Origin: an uncultured Oscillospiraceae bacterium | GTDB taxonomy: Bacteria > Bacillota > Clostridia > Oscillospirales > Oscillospiraceae | NCBI GenBank assembly: GCA_900759385.1 | Contig: CAAEUZ010000025.1 | Span: forward strand, 1-45,331 | Direction: 5' to 3' | DNA length: 45,331 nt | Shown here: one piece after another, positions 1 through 7,707 of the stretch | Layout of the letters: every line of letters begins with the position of its first letter | How positions within the stretch are numbered: position 1 is the first letter of the stretch | The notes under the pieces: generated by a model | Database searches by the model: none | What the model was told of the DNA's origin: nothing | What the model saw: the letters and a program-made list of their open reading frames with translations, nothing else | Program-made: the position numbers and the translations under genes

Positions 1-165
1 GTGGCCTGTTTTTTGGTTAAGGAATAGGACAACCGAGGGGCCGAGGCTCAAAAAAGCCCGGAATATCAAGGAAAATCATCGCTCAGACGATTGAAGTACG
101 GCCTCAAGGCTGCCCGTCGCGCTCCCCAGTTCAGCAAGCGCTGAAAGCCTGTCAAATATCTGCTC
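1..165. other. Unassigned stretch upstream of a strong terminator
   Basis: I see no confident gene here. One plus-strand frame is open from base 2 to a TGA at 90-92 and could be the last 30 codons of a protein cut by the window edge, but it is Lys/Arg/Asn-rich and its codon use differs from the neighbours. A perfect hairpin lies at 130-145 (TTCAGC-AAGC-GCTGAA), and a very strong terminator follows at once. The stretch could equally be the 3' end of a stable non-coding RNA; no class is recognised. Confidence 0.3.
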
Positions 166-204
166 AAAAGCCACCAAAACGCAATGTTTTGGTGGCTTTT
201 TTCT
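166..204 (+). terminator. Strong intrinsic terminator
   Basis: A 15-bp perfect stem (166-180 with 186-200) has a 5-base loop and a T run continuing to 202. It ends whatever transcript enters from the left and insulates the operon starting at 394. From 205 to 308 I see nothing except a weak GGGG/CCCC hairpin near 286-298. Confidence 0.9.
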
Positions 205-308
205 GTTTAATCCGTCCATTTGCGCATTTCTGCAGGTCTCTTTTTTCCGCGAAAGCGCCGCCTTTTGTGCAATCTGTGCAAATTTGGGGCATCACCCCAC
301 CGTTTTCC

Positions 309-340
309 TTGACATCCATATAACAGCGAGCTAATATAAT
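309..340 (+). promoter_or_regulatory. Sigma-A promoter of the AOR maturation/transport operon
   Basis: A perfect -35 TTGACA (309-314) is followed after 17 bp by TAATAT (332-337), overlapping TATAAT (335-340). Just downstream at 351-375 is an AT-rich stretch containing TTTTTCAAAACAATTCG. It resembles the TTTACAAAAACAATTTG sequence in the upstream region of the paralogous NTP transferase at 8707-8723, so it may be a shared operator. Confidence 0.75.
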
Positions 341-393
341 CTCAGAATTATTTTTCAAAACAATTCGTTTTTAAATACAAGTCGGAGGCAGGT

Positions 394-1335
394 ATGAAAT
401 ACGCAGCACTGATAACGGCGGCAGGGATGAGCTCGCGCATGGGAGACTTCAAGCCCATGCTGAACCTGGGGGCCATATCCATAGCTCAGCGCGTGGTCTC
501 CACCTTCCGGCAGGCGGGCGTTGACCGCATTGTCATGGTCACCGGCTGCAATGCCCAGGAGCTGGAGCGTCATCTGGCCGGCAACGGCATCACCTTCCTG
601 CGCAATGGGGATTACGAACACACGCAGATGTTCGACTCCGTCAGGATAGGCCTGGAGTACCTGCGCGGCAAATGCGGCGCGGTGCTGTTCACCCCGGTGG
701 ACATACCTCTCTTCACGGTAAGCACGGTCAAAACCCTGATAAGCTCTGCCCTGCCTCTGGCCAGCCCGGTGTACAGCGGCGAGACTGGCCACCCCATACT
801 CATATCCGCCGGGCTGATAGACGGCATCCTGGCCGACAGCGGCGAGGGCGGCCTGCGCGGCGCCCTCATGCGCTGCGGGGAAGAGATGCGCCTGCTGGAC
901 GTCCCCGACGAGGGCATACTGTACGACGCGGACACGCCCGAGGACTACAGCCGCCTGCTGAACTACCACAACTCCCAGCTCATACGCCCGGTAACGCACG
1001 TTGAGCTGGTGAAGGAGACCCCGTTTATGGACGGGCGCATAGCCATGCTGCTCATGCTCACGGACGAGACGAAGTCCGTGCGTGAAGCCTGCCAGCGTAT
1101 GCAGATATCGTACTCCACGGGCTGGAAGAGCATACATGCGCTGGAGTCCCAGCTGGGCTGTACGCTGGTGCTGCGCACCCAGGGCGGTGCCGGCGGCGGG
1201 GCGAGTGAGCTCACCGGCGAAGCGAGGACGCTGCTGGAGAGATATCATAAATTCGAGCAGTCAGTACAGAAATTCGCCGCGGAGCAGTTTGACACGTACT
1301 TTGGGGAGCTCTTTTCATGCGGAAAACTTATCTGA
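394..1335 (+). CDS. MobA-like NTP transferase fused to a ModE-like HTH domain (DVU_1551-type)
   Basis: This 313-residue protein has two parts. Residues 1-195 form a nucleotidyltransferase of the molybdenum cofactor cytidylyl/guanylyltransferase type: the N-terminal nucleotide signature AAGMSSRMGDFKPML is at about 9-23 and an FTPVDIPLF metal-binding motif at about 104. Residues about 210-290 form a winged-helix domain like the N-terminal domain of ModE/LysR proteins (SVREACQRMQISYSTGW). Within the family such enzymes attach a nucleotide to molybdopterin; a fused HTH suggests the enzyme also senses cofactor or metal and regulates transcription, which is inference. It is first in an eight-gene overlapping operon, with a GGAGGC ribosome site before ATG 394. 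A paralogue lies at 7707-8627 on the other strand. The fold call is secure; the substrate is not. Confidence 0.85.
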   Translation: MKYAALITAAGMSSRMGDFKPMLNLGAISIAQRVVSTFRQAGVDRIVMVTGCNAQELERHLAGNGITFLRNGDYEHTQMFDSVRIGLEYLRGKCGAVLFTPVDIPLFTVSTVKTLISSALPLASPVYSGETGHPILISAGLIDGILADSGEGGLRGALMRCGEEMRLLDVPDEGILYDADTPEDYSRLLNYHNSQLIRPVTHVELVKETPFMDGRIAMLLMLTDETKSVREACQRMQISYSTGWKSIHALESQLGCTLVLRTQGGAGGGASELTGEARTLLERYHKFEQSVQKFAAEQFDTYFGELFSCGKLI

Positions 1336-2330
1336 TACGTCACGGCAGGCCCGACTTCCCCGGCGGTGTCCGCGTATGTCTGGGGCGAAGCGAACTGCCC
1401 CTGGGACCGGTGGGACGCATGCAGGCCTTCCTGCTGGCGTGCGAGCTCGGGGGCAGGGTCGGGGAGGTTTACTCCAGCCCGCTCAGCCGCGCGGTGCAGA
1501 CGGCGGGAGCTTTTTCGCTGCCGGTCACGGTCATTGACGGCCTGGCCGAGCAGTACGCGGGCGAATGGGACGGCCTCACCTTCACTGAGATACGCACCCG
1601 CTATCCCGAGCTGTACGCCCGCCGCGCGGCGGAGCGCTATCTGCCCCTGCCCGGCTCCGAGCCGGACGGCGAGGCGCTCTCGCGCTTCACCCGGGCCATG
1701 GACGGGATTCTGTCCTGCGGAGCCCCGGCCGCCGTGGTGGCGCACGCGAGCGTTATACGCCTGTACCTGGACAGCCTGGGCGCGGGCATGGTAAAGATAC
1801 CGTACGGCTCCTACGTGGAGCTGGACGGCGGGCGGCCGGTGCGCATCGGCGTCCTGCCGCACCCGGAGCCGGACGACTCGCTTTGCCTCGGGCTGCTGCG
1901 CGCAGCGGGCACGCCGGAGCGCGTGATCTCTCACTGCGCCGCTGCTGCGGACAGGGCGTCGGAACTGGCGGGAGCGCTGGGCATGGACGTGAAGGCCGTG
2001 CGCGCCGCGGCGTACCTGCACGACATAGCGCGCACGCAGCCGCACCACGCGGAGACGGGCGCGGAATGGCTGTCCGGGCTGGGGTACGTCGGGACTGCGG
2101 AGCTGGTGCGCCTGCACCACGGCCACGACGGGAAAACGCTGGACTCCGCCGCCGTCGTTTACCTGGCAGACAAGCTCGTTCTGGAGGACAGGCCGTGTAC
2201 GCTCGCGGAGCGCTTTGCTGCCAGCGAGAGCAGGTGCGCGTCGCCGCAGGCGCTGAAAAAGCACGGTGAACGCCGCGCGGCGGCGGAGAACATAGTCAGG
2301 CTTATGGAAGGAAAAGGGGTTAGAATATGA
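1317..2330 (+). CDS. Histidine phosphatase - HD domain fusion protein
   Basis: This 337-residue two-domain protein starts at ATG 1317, overlapping the previous gene by 19 bases. The N-terminal half (about 1-190) is a phosphoglycerate-mutase-like histidine phosphatase with the RHG signature LIRHGRPDF at residues 6-14 and a later conserved histidine in VVAHAS. The C-terminal half (about 205-330) is an HD metal-dependent phosphohydrolase domain, with AAYLHDIAR giving the HD pair and a following RLHHGHDG. Two phosphate-removing domains in one chain, inside an operon for a molybdenum hydroxylase, suggest processing of a phosphorylated or nucleotidylated cofactor intermediate, but the substrate cannot be read from the sequence. 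It ends ATGA-coupled to the XdhC gene. The domain calls are secure. Confidence 0.82.
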   Translation: MRKTYLIRHGRPDFPGGVRVCLGRSELPLGPVGRMQAFLLACELGGRVGEVYSSPLSRAVQTAGAFSLPVTVIDGLAEQYAGEWDGLTFTEIRTRYPELYARRAAERYLPLPGSEPDGEALSRFTRAMDGILSCGAPAAVVAHASVIRLYLDSLGAGMVKIPYGSYVELDGGRPVRIGVLPHPEPDDSLCLGLLRAAGTPERVISHCAAAADRASELAGALGMDVKAVRAAAYLHDIARTQPHHAETGAEWLSGLGYVGTAELVRLHHGHDGKTLDSAAVVYLADKLVLEDRPCTLAERFAASESRCASPQALKKHGERRAAAENIVRLMEGKGVRI

Positions 2331-3325
2331 AGAAGATGCTGAAGATAATGGGCGAAAAGCTCCGTTCCGGCGAAGACTTGATGCTTGTCACCGTAGTTGC
2401 GTCCTCCGGCGCCACGCCGCGCGGAGCGGGCGCAAGGATGCTCGTTGGCCGAGAGGGGCGCATCTATGGCACAATAGGCGGCGGCGCCGTGGAATACCGC
2501 AGCGAGCATATTGCCGCCGAACAGCTCGCAAAGCGCGCCTCGCTGGAGCACGATTTCACGCTCACGAAGGACGACGTGCAGAATCTGGGCATGATCTGCG
2601 GCGGCGACGTCAAGGTCTTCTTCCACTACATCCCGGCAGGGGATGCAAACGCAATAGCCGTTTCGGACGAGGCCGCGGGCCGTTTTGAGCGCGGCGAGAG
2701 CTTCTGGCTGGTAACCGACCTCAAGGACGGCGGCCGGCTCTCCGCAGCGGACAAGTCCTCCGCCCCCGCCTGGCTGCTGCCGCATCTGAGCGGCCACCCC
2801 CAGCGGGTGCAGGCGGACGGGCACGACGTGTTTGCCGAGCAGCTGAACGCCTCCGGACATGTCTACATCTTCGGCGGCGGCCACGTGGCCCAGGCGCTGG
2901 AGCCGGTGCTGACGAACATAGGCTTCCGCTGCGTGGTCATGGACGACCGCCCGGACTTCACGAGACGTGAGCTGTTTCCGACCGCAGAAGAAATAAAACT
3001 GATTGACTTCAGCAATATAGCCGCGAGCGTAAGCATAACCGGCGAGGACTATGTCTGCGTCATGACCAGGGGGCATGCCTTCGACACCGTCGTTCAGTCG
3101 CAGATTCTGCCGCTCCGGCCGTACTATGTCGGCGTGATAGGCTCGCGCGCCAAGGCGGCCGGCGTGAGGCGGCAGCTGATTGAAAACTACGGCGTGTCCG
3201 AGGCCGACTGTGACCTGGTCACCACGCCCATAGGTCTCGACATAGGCGCTGAGACCCCGGCGGAGATAGCCATATCCATTGCCGCCCAGCTCATCGCCGT
3301 GCGCGCCGGGCGCAGCGCAAAGTGA
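2327..3325 (+). CDS. XdhC-family aldehyde/xanthine oxidoreductase maturation factor
   Basis: This 332-residue XdhC/CoxI-type protein shows the N-terminal XdhC motif (about 22-60, ASSGATPRGAGARMLV followed by GTIGGGAVE), the conserved cysteine in GMICGGDVKVFF (about 85-97), and a C-terminal Rossmann domain with HVYIFGGGHVAQ (about 177) and VGVIGSRAKA (about 270). Known XdhC proteins bind Moco, promote its sulfuration and insert it into xanthine-dehydrogenase-family enzymes. The natural client here is the aldehyde oxidoreductase at 9198. The ATG overlaps the previous stop (ATGA), so translation is probably coupled. The family is secure; the client is inferred from context. Confidence 0.9.
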   Translation: MKKMLKIMGEKLRSGEDLMLVTVVASSGATPRGAGARMLVGREGRIYGTIGGGAVEYRSEHIAAEQLAKRASLEHDFTLTKDDVQNLGMICGGDVKVFFHYIPAGDANAIAVSDEAAGRFERGESFWLVTDLKDGGRLSAADKSSAPAWLLPHLSGHPQRVQADGHDVFAEQLNASGHVYIFGGGHVAQALEPVLTNIGFRCVVMDDRPDFTRRELFPTAEEIKLIDFSNIAASVSITGEDYVCVMTRGHAFDTVVQSQILPLRPYYVGVIGSRAKAAGVRRQLIENYGVSEADCDLVTTPIGLDIGAETPAEIAISIAAQLIAVRAGRSAK

Positions 3326-3906
3326 AGCGGCATATACTCCTCTCCGGCGAAATAGGCTCCGGCAAGACCACGCTCATACGCCGCGCGCTCGGCGGCCGGC
3401 TGCGTCTCGCGGGCGGATTTGCCACGGTGCGCGTCATGCGCGGCGGCGTGCTTGAGGGCTTTGAGCTGGTCCCGGCGCCGGAGCTGCTGCTGGAGCAGCC
3501 CCGGGGGGCACGCTTTCTGGACTTTACGCGCGGCACCGCCTTCAGCGGGGACGCATTCCGCACTCTCGGCGTACAGCTGCTGCGCGAAGCGCGCAGCAGG
3601 CCCTTCGCCGTCATAGACGAGATAGGCGGCATGGAGCTTGTCACGCCCGTCTTCCGCGGGGAGCTGGAGAGCTTTCTCGCCTCAGACATACCGTGGATAT
3701 GCGTGCTCAAAACGGCGGGAGCCGTGTCCCGGCTCGAGGCTTTCGCCGCCACGGGACGGGACTTCGCCGCACGGGCCGGCGAGCTGAGGGAGGAGCTGCT
3801 CTCGAGCGGTGACACGCAGGAGGTAACCGTGCGCACCCGCGGCGACGCCGATGCCCTCGGCGCGCTCACGAGCTGGGCGCAGGAATACGCGATACAAAGC
3901 AGGTGA
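3322..3906 (+). CDS. THEP1-like nucleoside-triphosphatase (P-loop NTPase)
   Basis: This 194-residue P-loop protein has Walker A GEIGSGKTT at residues 9-17 and a Walker B-like FAVIDEIGGMEL around 94. This matches the small NTPase_1/THEP1 family, which hydrolyses nucleoside triphosphates and often sits next to molybdenum-cofactor or metal-transport genes. The start is GTG 3322, within the GTGA overlap with the xdhC stop; there is no independent ribosome site, so it depends on coupling. The role in cofactor maturation is inferred from the operon only. Confidence 0.75.
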   Translation: MKRHILLSGEIGSGKTTLIRRALGGRLRLAGGFATVRVMRGGVLEGFELVPAPELLLEQPRGARFLDFTRGTAFSGDAFRTLGVQLLREARSRPFAVIDEIGGMELVTPVFRGELESFLASDIPWICVLKTAGAVSRLEAFAATGRDFAARAGELREELLSSGDTQEVTVRTRGDADALGALTSWAQEYAIQSR

Positions 3907-3911
3907 GAACT

Positions 3912-4646
3912 ATGTGGGAGCTGTACGACGCGCTTATTGACGGCGTGGATTCCGCAGAGAAGATAGAAAGGGCCGTCTCCGGCCGCATCTGGACGGCGGT
4001 GGAGACCGTGAACCTCTCCGGCGTGGCCATGACTACCGAGGGTGAGAGCATGGTCCCCATGCACCCCGGCGGGGTGGCTGGGCTGCCCCTCCGCGAGGCC
4101 GCCTCCTGCGTGAAGAGCTGGAACATGGTCGAGGCCGGGTACGGCGCCGCGGCGATGAACGCATATTACAACACTCCGGCGCGCATGGCCTCACTCGGCT
4201 GCGGCGAGCCGTATGACAACTACTGCACGCGCGGCCTGGACTTCAGCGGCATGACCGTGGGGCTGGTCGGGCACCTGAAGATGCCGGCCGGGACGCTGGA
4301 CGCGGCAAGGCAGGTGTACATACTTGAGCGGCACCCCAAGCCGGGCGACTATCCGGACAGTGCCTGCGAATACATCCTGCCGGAGTGCGACGCGGTGCTC
4401 ATAACCGGCTCGTCACTGGTGAACAAGACGCTCCCGCGCCTGCTGGAGCTCTGCCGTGACGCATACGTGATACTCACCGGCCCCACAGTGCCGCTGTGTC
4501 CGGCGCTGCTGGACTTCGGCATAGACCGCATTGCCGGTATGTGCGTCACCGACCGGTGCGGGGCCTGGAACCATGCTGCCGGGGGGTACGACGGCCCGCC
4601 ATTCAGGTATGGGCGCACCTTCCTGCTGGGGAGGGATCTGCCTTGA
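3912..4646 (+). CDS. DUF4213/DUF364 putative heavy-metal chelation protein
   Basis: This protein has about 244 residues. ATG 3912 is preferred over GTG 3903 because AGGTGAG (3901-3907) is correctly spaced for it. The sequence fits the two-part family with an N-terminal DUF4213 enolase-like region (about 1-85) and a C-terminal DUF364 Rossmann-like region, including GMTVGLVGHL near 115 and VLITGSSLVNKTL near 165. Such proteins are commonly encoded beside FecCD-type metal transporters and are proposed to bind or modify metals or metallophores; no enzymatic activity is firmly known to me. The stop overlaps the TTG start of the permease (TTGA), so the protein belongs to the metal uptake module. 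Confidence 0.75.
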   Translation: MWELYDALIDGVDSAEKIERAVSGRIWTAVETVNLSGVAMTTEGESMVPMHPGGVAGLPLREAASCVKSWNMVEAGYGAAAMNAYYNTPARMASLGCGEPYDNYCTRGLDFSGMTVGLVGHLKMPAGTLDAARQVYILERHPKPGDYPDSACEYILPECDAVLITGSSLVNKTLPRLLELCRDAYVILTGPTVPLCPALLDFGIDRIAGMCVTDRCGAWNHAAGGYDGPPFRYGRTFLLGRDLP

Positions 4647-5680
4647 ACCGCCGCGACCATCTCCTCAGCGGCCCGGCCACCCTCACAGTGCTGGGCGCGG
4701 CGCTCATAGTCTGTACGCTCGTCAGCTTTCTGTTCGGGCGCTATCCCGTCCCCTTCCGCGAGCTTTGCGGCATACTGGGCGACAGGTTCCTCAGTCTCTT
4801 CGGCGGTGGCATAGACCAGTTCTGGACGGACGCGATGTACGCCGCGGTCTGGAACGTGCGCCTGCCGCGCGTGCTCATGAGCGTGCTGGTCGGCGCCTGC
4901 CTCTCCGCCGCGGGCGCGGCCTACCAGGGCGTGTTCCAGAACCCGATGGCGGCGCCGGACGTGCTCGGCGCGAGCGCGGGCGCGGGCTTCGGCGCTGCCC
5001 TGGCCATATTTTTCGGCCTCTCCAGCGCACAAATAACCGTATCTGCCTTCGGCATGAGCCTTTTGACCGTGGCGCTGGTGTTCTGGGTGAGCCGCCGCGC
5101 CAAGGGCGAGAAGACCCTGGGCCTGGTGCTCGCCGGTATCATGATAAGCTCGCTCTTTGAGGCCGGCACCAGCTTTATAAAGCTCGCCGCCGACCCCAAC
5201 AACAAGCTGCCCGAGATAACCTACTGGCTCATGGGCAGCCTCTCCGGTGCAAAATGGAGCGAGATAAAGTTCGTGTTCTGGCCCATGCTGCTCGGGCTGG
5301 TGCCGCTATTCGCCCTGCGATGGAGGCTCAACGTGCTCTCCATGGGCGACGACGAGGCGCGCTCCATGGGCGTGGACGCGGGAAGGCTGCGCGTCGGAGT
5401 CATCGTCGCCGCCACGCTCGTCACGGCCTCCTCGGTCAGCGTCTCCGGCATGATAGGCTGGGTGGGGCTGGTCATACCGCACATGGTACGCCGTATCTGC
5501 GGCAGCGACTACCGCTGGCTGATGCCGGGCAGCATGCTCGGCGGCGCGGTGTTCCTGCTCATAGTGGACAACGTCTCCCGCAACGTGACCAGCGCGGGCA
5601 TACCCATCGGCATACTAACCGCCTTTGTCGGCGCGCCGTTCTTCCTCTGGCTCATTACGGGAAGGAGGCATGAGGAATGA
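4643..5680 (+). CDS. FecCD/BtuC-type metal ABC transporter permease
   Basis: A 345-residue inner-membrane permease with about ten hydrophobic segments and FecCD hallmarks: RLPRVLMSVLVGACLSAAGA near 73, QGVFQNPMAAPDVLGASAGA near 94, and a C-terminal VSVSGMIGWVGLVIPHMVRR near 265. The start is TTG 4643, overlapping the previous stop, with GGGGAGGG at 4628-4635 as ribosome site; an upstream extension would run into the DUF364 gene in another frame. The family imports iron-siderophores, B12, heme and, in MolB, molybdate. With molybdenum-enzyme genes on both sides, molybdate or tungstate is a plausible cargo, but that is inference. Confidence 0.9.
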   Translation: MNRRDHLLSGPATLTVLGAALIVCTLVSFLFGRYPVPFRELCGILGDRFLSLFGGGIDQFWTDAMYAAVWNVRLPRVLMSVLVGACLSAAGAAYQGVFQNPMAAPDVLGASAGAGFGAALAIFFGLSSAQITVSAFGMSLLTVALVFWVSRRAKGEKTLGLVLAGIMISSLFEAGTSFIKLAADPNNKLPEITYWLMGSLSGAKWSEIKFVFWPMLLGLVPLFALRWRLNVLSMGDDEARSMGVDAGRLRVGVIVAATLVTASSVSVSGMIGWVGLVIPHMVRRICGSDYRWLMPGSMLGGAVFLLIVDNVSRNVTSAGIPIGILTAFVGAPFFLWLITGRRHEE

Positions 5681-6474
5681 GCGTTGAAGTGAAAGACCTG
5701 AGCTTCTCCTACGGCGAGCGCGAGGTGCTGCGTCACGTGAGCTTCACCGCCGAGGCCGGCAAGTTCCTCGCCATACTCGGCCCCAACGGCGTGGGCAAGA
5801 GCACCCTTTTCCGCTGCGTGCTGGGCCTGCTGCGCGGCTACACGGGCAGCATCACCGTCGAAGGGCGCGACGCCGCGAAGCTCAGCACCCGCGAGATGGC
5901 GAAGCTCATCGCCTACATACCTCAGAGCTCGCACCCGGCGTTCAACTACAGCGTGCGCGACATCGTCCTCATGGGCACGACGAGCGGCCTGGGCGCCTTT
6001 TCGACACCCAGGCGCGAGGACGAGCGGCGCGTGGAGGACGCCTTGGAGAAGACGGGCATAGCCCACCTAGCCGACCGCTGCTTCCACCGCATATCCGGGG
6101 GCGAGCGCCAGCTGGCCCTGATAGCCAGGGCACTGGTGCAGCGCGCGCCGGTGCTCATGCTCGACGAACCGACGGCGAGCCTGGATTTCGGCAACCAGCT
6201 TTTGGTGCTCAACCGTGCCCGTGAGCTGGCCCGCGAGGGCTATACGGTGATACAGACCACGCACAACCCCGAGCACAGCTATATGTTCGCCGACCGCATA
6301 CTGGCTCTCGCCGGCGGCGAGGTGCTCACGGAGGGCACGCCGCGCGAGGTGCTCACGCGGGACACCATGCGCGCGCTCTACGGAGTGGACGTGGAGATAT
6401 CCAGCCTCTTCGGCGACCGGGTGCGCGTATGCACCCCGGAGAGCGTGGCGAGGGGCGAAGACACAAGGGCTTAA
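5677..6474 (+). CDS. Metal ABC transporter ATP-binding protein (FecE/MolC-like)
   Basis: A 265-residue ABC ATPase with Walker A GPNGVGKST (about 35-43), Q-loop YIPQSS near 86, signature ISGGERQ (about 140) and Walker B VLMLDEPTAS (about 161), followed by the H-loop TTHNPEH. It starts ATGA-coupled to the permease stop. It belongs to the FecE/BtuD/MolC subgroup that energises FecCD permeases. A 38-base gap separates it from the binding protein gene, which still reads as the same operon. Confidence 0.93.
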   Translation: MSVEVKDLSFSYGEREVLRHVSFTAEAGKFLAILGPNGVGKSTLFRCVLGLLRGYTGSITVEGRDAAKLSTREMAKLIAYIPQSSHPAFNYSVRDIVLMGTTSGLGAFSTPRREDERRVEDALEKTGIAHLADRCFHRISGGERQLALIARALVQRAPVLMLDEPTASLDFGNQLLVLNRARELAREGYTVIQTTHNPEHSYMFADRILALAGGEVLTEGTPREVLTRDTMRALYGVDVEISSLFGDRVRVCTPESVARGEDTRA

Positions 6475-6512
6475 CGTAAAGTTAAACATACAAAACAGGA
6501 GGAAAAGTGAAA

Positions 6513-7625
6513 ATGAAACGTGCCCTATCAATCCTGCTGGCCCTGTGCCTGCTTGCCGGAGTCCTCTCCGCCTGCGGCACCGAGCCTGCCGCCGAAAACA
6601 CACCCACGCCGGAGCCGAGCGCCGCCGTGTCCGCCGAAGCGGCCACACGGGAATTCACAGACTCAACGGGACGCACGGTGACGGTACCGGACGAGGTGAC
6701 GCGCGTCGCCGTCTCCGGGCCGCTGACGCAGATCTACGCCATCCCGCTGGTCGGCGACCTCATGGTCGGCGTGAGCAACTACATCGCAGAGGACATTGAG
6801 AAGTACCTGCCCGACTACATCAGCACCCTGCCCGAGCTGGGACAGCTCTACGGCGGCGGGGCCGAGCTCGACCTTGAGGCTATCCTCGCCGCCGCCCCCG
6901 ACGTGGTCATAGACATCGGCGACAGCAAGGACGGCATCGCCGAGGACATGGACTCGCTCAGCGAGCAGACCGGAATACCCTTCGTGCACATCGACGCCAC
7001 CGTGCAGACCTCGCCGGACGCCTACCGCATGCTCGGCGAGCTGGTCGGCCGTGAGGCGGAGGCCGAGGAGATAGCCACCTGGCTGGAGGACCTCTACACC
7101 ATGATGACCGACATGATGGCCAGAGTGGACGCCGACGGCGCCCGCAAGACCGCCCTCTACTGTCTCGGCGACAAGGGCCTGAACGTGATCGCCGAGGGCT
7201 CCTATCACGCGGAGACCTTCAACATGATGACCGACAACCTGGCCGATTTGCCCGAAGTCGTCTCCAACGGCAACGGCAACGAGGTTGACATGGAGCAGCT
7301 CCTGGTCTGGGACCCCGAGGTCATAGTCTTCGCCCCCGACAGCGTCTATGAAACCGTCGCGGGCGACGCCACCTGGCAGCAGCTGCAGGCCATAAGCTCC
7401 GGCAGCTACTACAAGACGCCCTACGGCCCCTACGGCTGGCTCTCCAGCCCCCCGAGCGTGCAGCGCTACCTGGGCATGCTCTGGCTCGGCGCCCTGCTCT
7501 ACCCCGACTACTGCGAGTACGACCTGCAGGAGATGGTCACGGAGTACTACAGCCTGTTCTACCAGTGCGATTTGACGCAGGAGATGTACGACGAGCTCAT
7601 GGTCGGCGCCATGCCCGCTGAATAA
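6513..7625 (+). CDS. Metal ABC transporter substrate-binding lipoprotein
   Basis: About 370 residues. A lipoprotein signal peptide (MKRALSILLALCLLAG) ends at a lipobox Cys in LSACG near residue 19, followed by a Pro/Ala/Glu linker. The mature part is a TroA-like periplasmic-binding fold of the FecB/BtuF type (REFTDSTGRTVTVPDEVTRV opening). ATG 6513 and GTG 6507 are both possible starts; AGGAGG at 6497-6502 is 10 and 4 bases upstream respectively. It captures the substrate for the permease/ATPase encoded just before it. The substrate is unknown; molybdate, tungstate or a chelated metal is suggested by location. Two strong hairpins follow the stop. Confidence 0.9.
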   Translation: MKRALSILLALCLLAGVLSACGTEPAAENTPTPEPSAAVSAEAATREFTDSTGRTVTVPDEVTRVAVSGPLTQIYAIPLVGDLMVGVSNYIAEDIEKYLPDYISTLPELGQLYGGGAELDLEAILAAAPDVVIDIGDSKDGIAEDMDSLSEQTGIPFVHIDATVQTSPDAYRMLGELVGREAEAEEIATWLEDLYTMMTDMMARVDADGARKTALYCLGDKGLNVIAEGSYHAETFNMMTDNLADLPEVVSNGNGNEVDMEQLLVWDPEVIVFAPDSVYETVAGDATWQQLQAISSGSYYKTPYGPYGWLSSPPSVQRYLGMLWLGALLYPDYCEYDLQEMVTEYYSLFYQCDLTQEMYDELMVGAMPAE

Positions 7626-7632
7626 AATCACA

Positions 7633-7660
7633 CCCGCCCCGCGCTTTTGCGCGGGGCGGG
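7633..7660. terminator. GC-rich hairpin ending the transport operon
   Basis: A 12-bp perfect stem (CCCGCCCCGCGC with its complement) has a TTTT loop. No T run follows on either strand, so it probably works with the next hairpin. Confidence 0.6.
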
Positions 7661-7671
7661 CAGCTCACGTG

Positions 7672-7707
7672 AATCCCGTCCGGACAGTCAGTGCCGGGCG
7701 GGATTTT
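7672..7707. terminator. Bidirectional terminator between convergent genes
   Basis: Arms 7672-7683 and 7694-7705 pair with one mismatch. The hairpin is followed by T residues on the plus strand, and its right arm abuts the stop codon of the minus-strand gene at 7707-7709. Confidence 0.7.

Noticed and set aside
164..358. 64-codon minus-strand frame upstream of the first operon
   Set aside because: It starts with TTG without a ribosome site, overlaps a promoter and ends inside a terminator stem.
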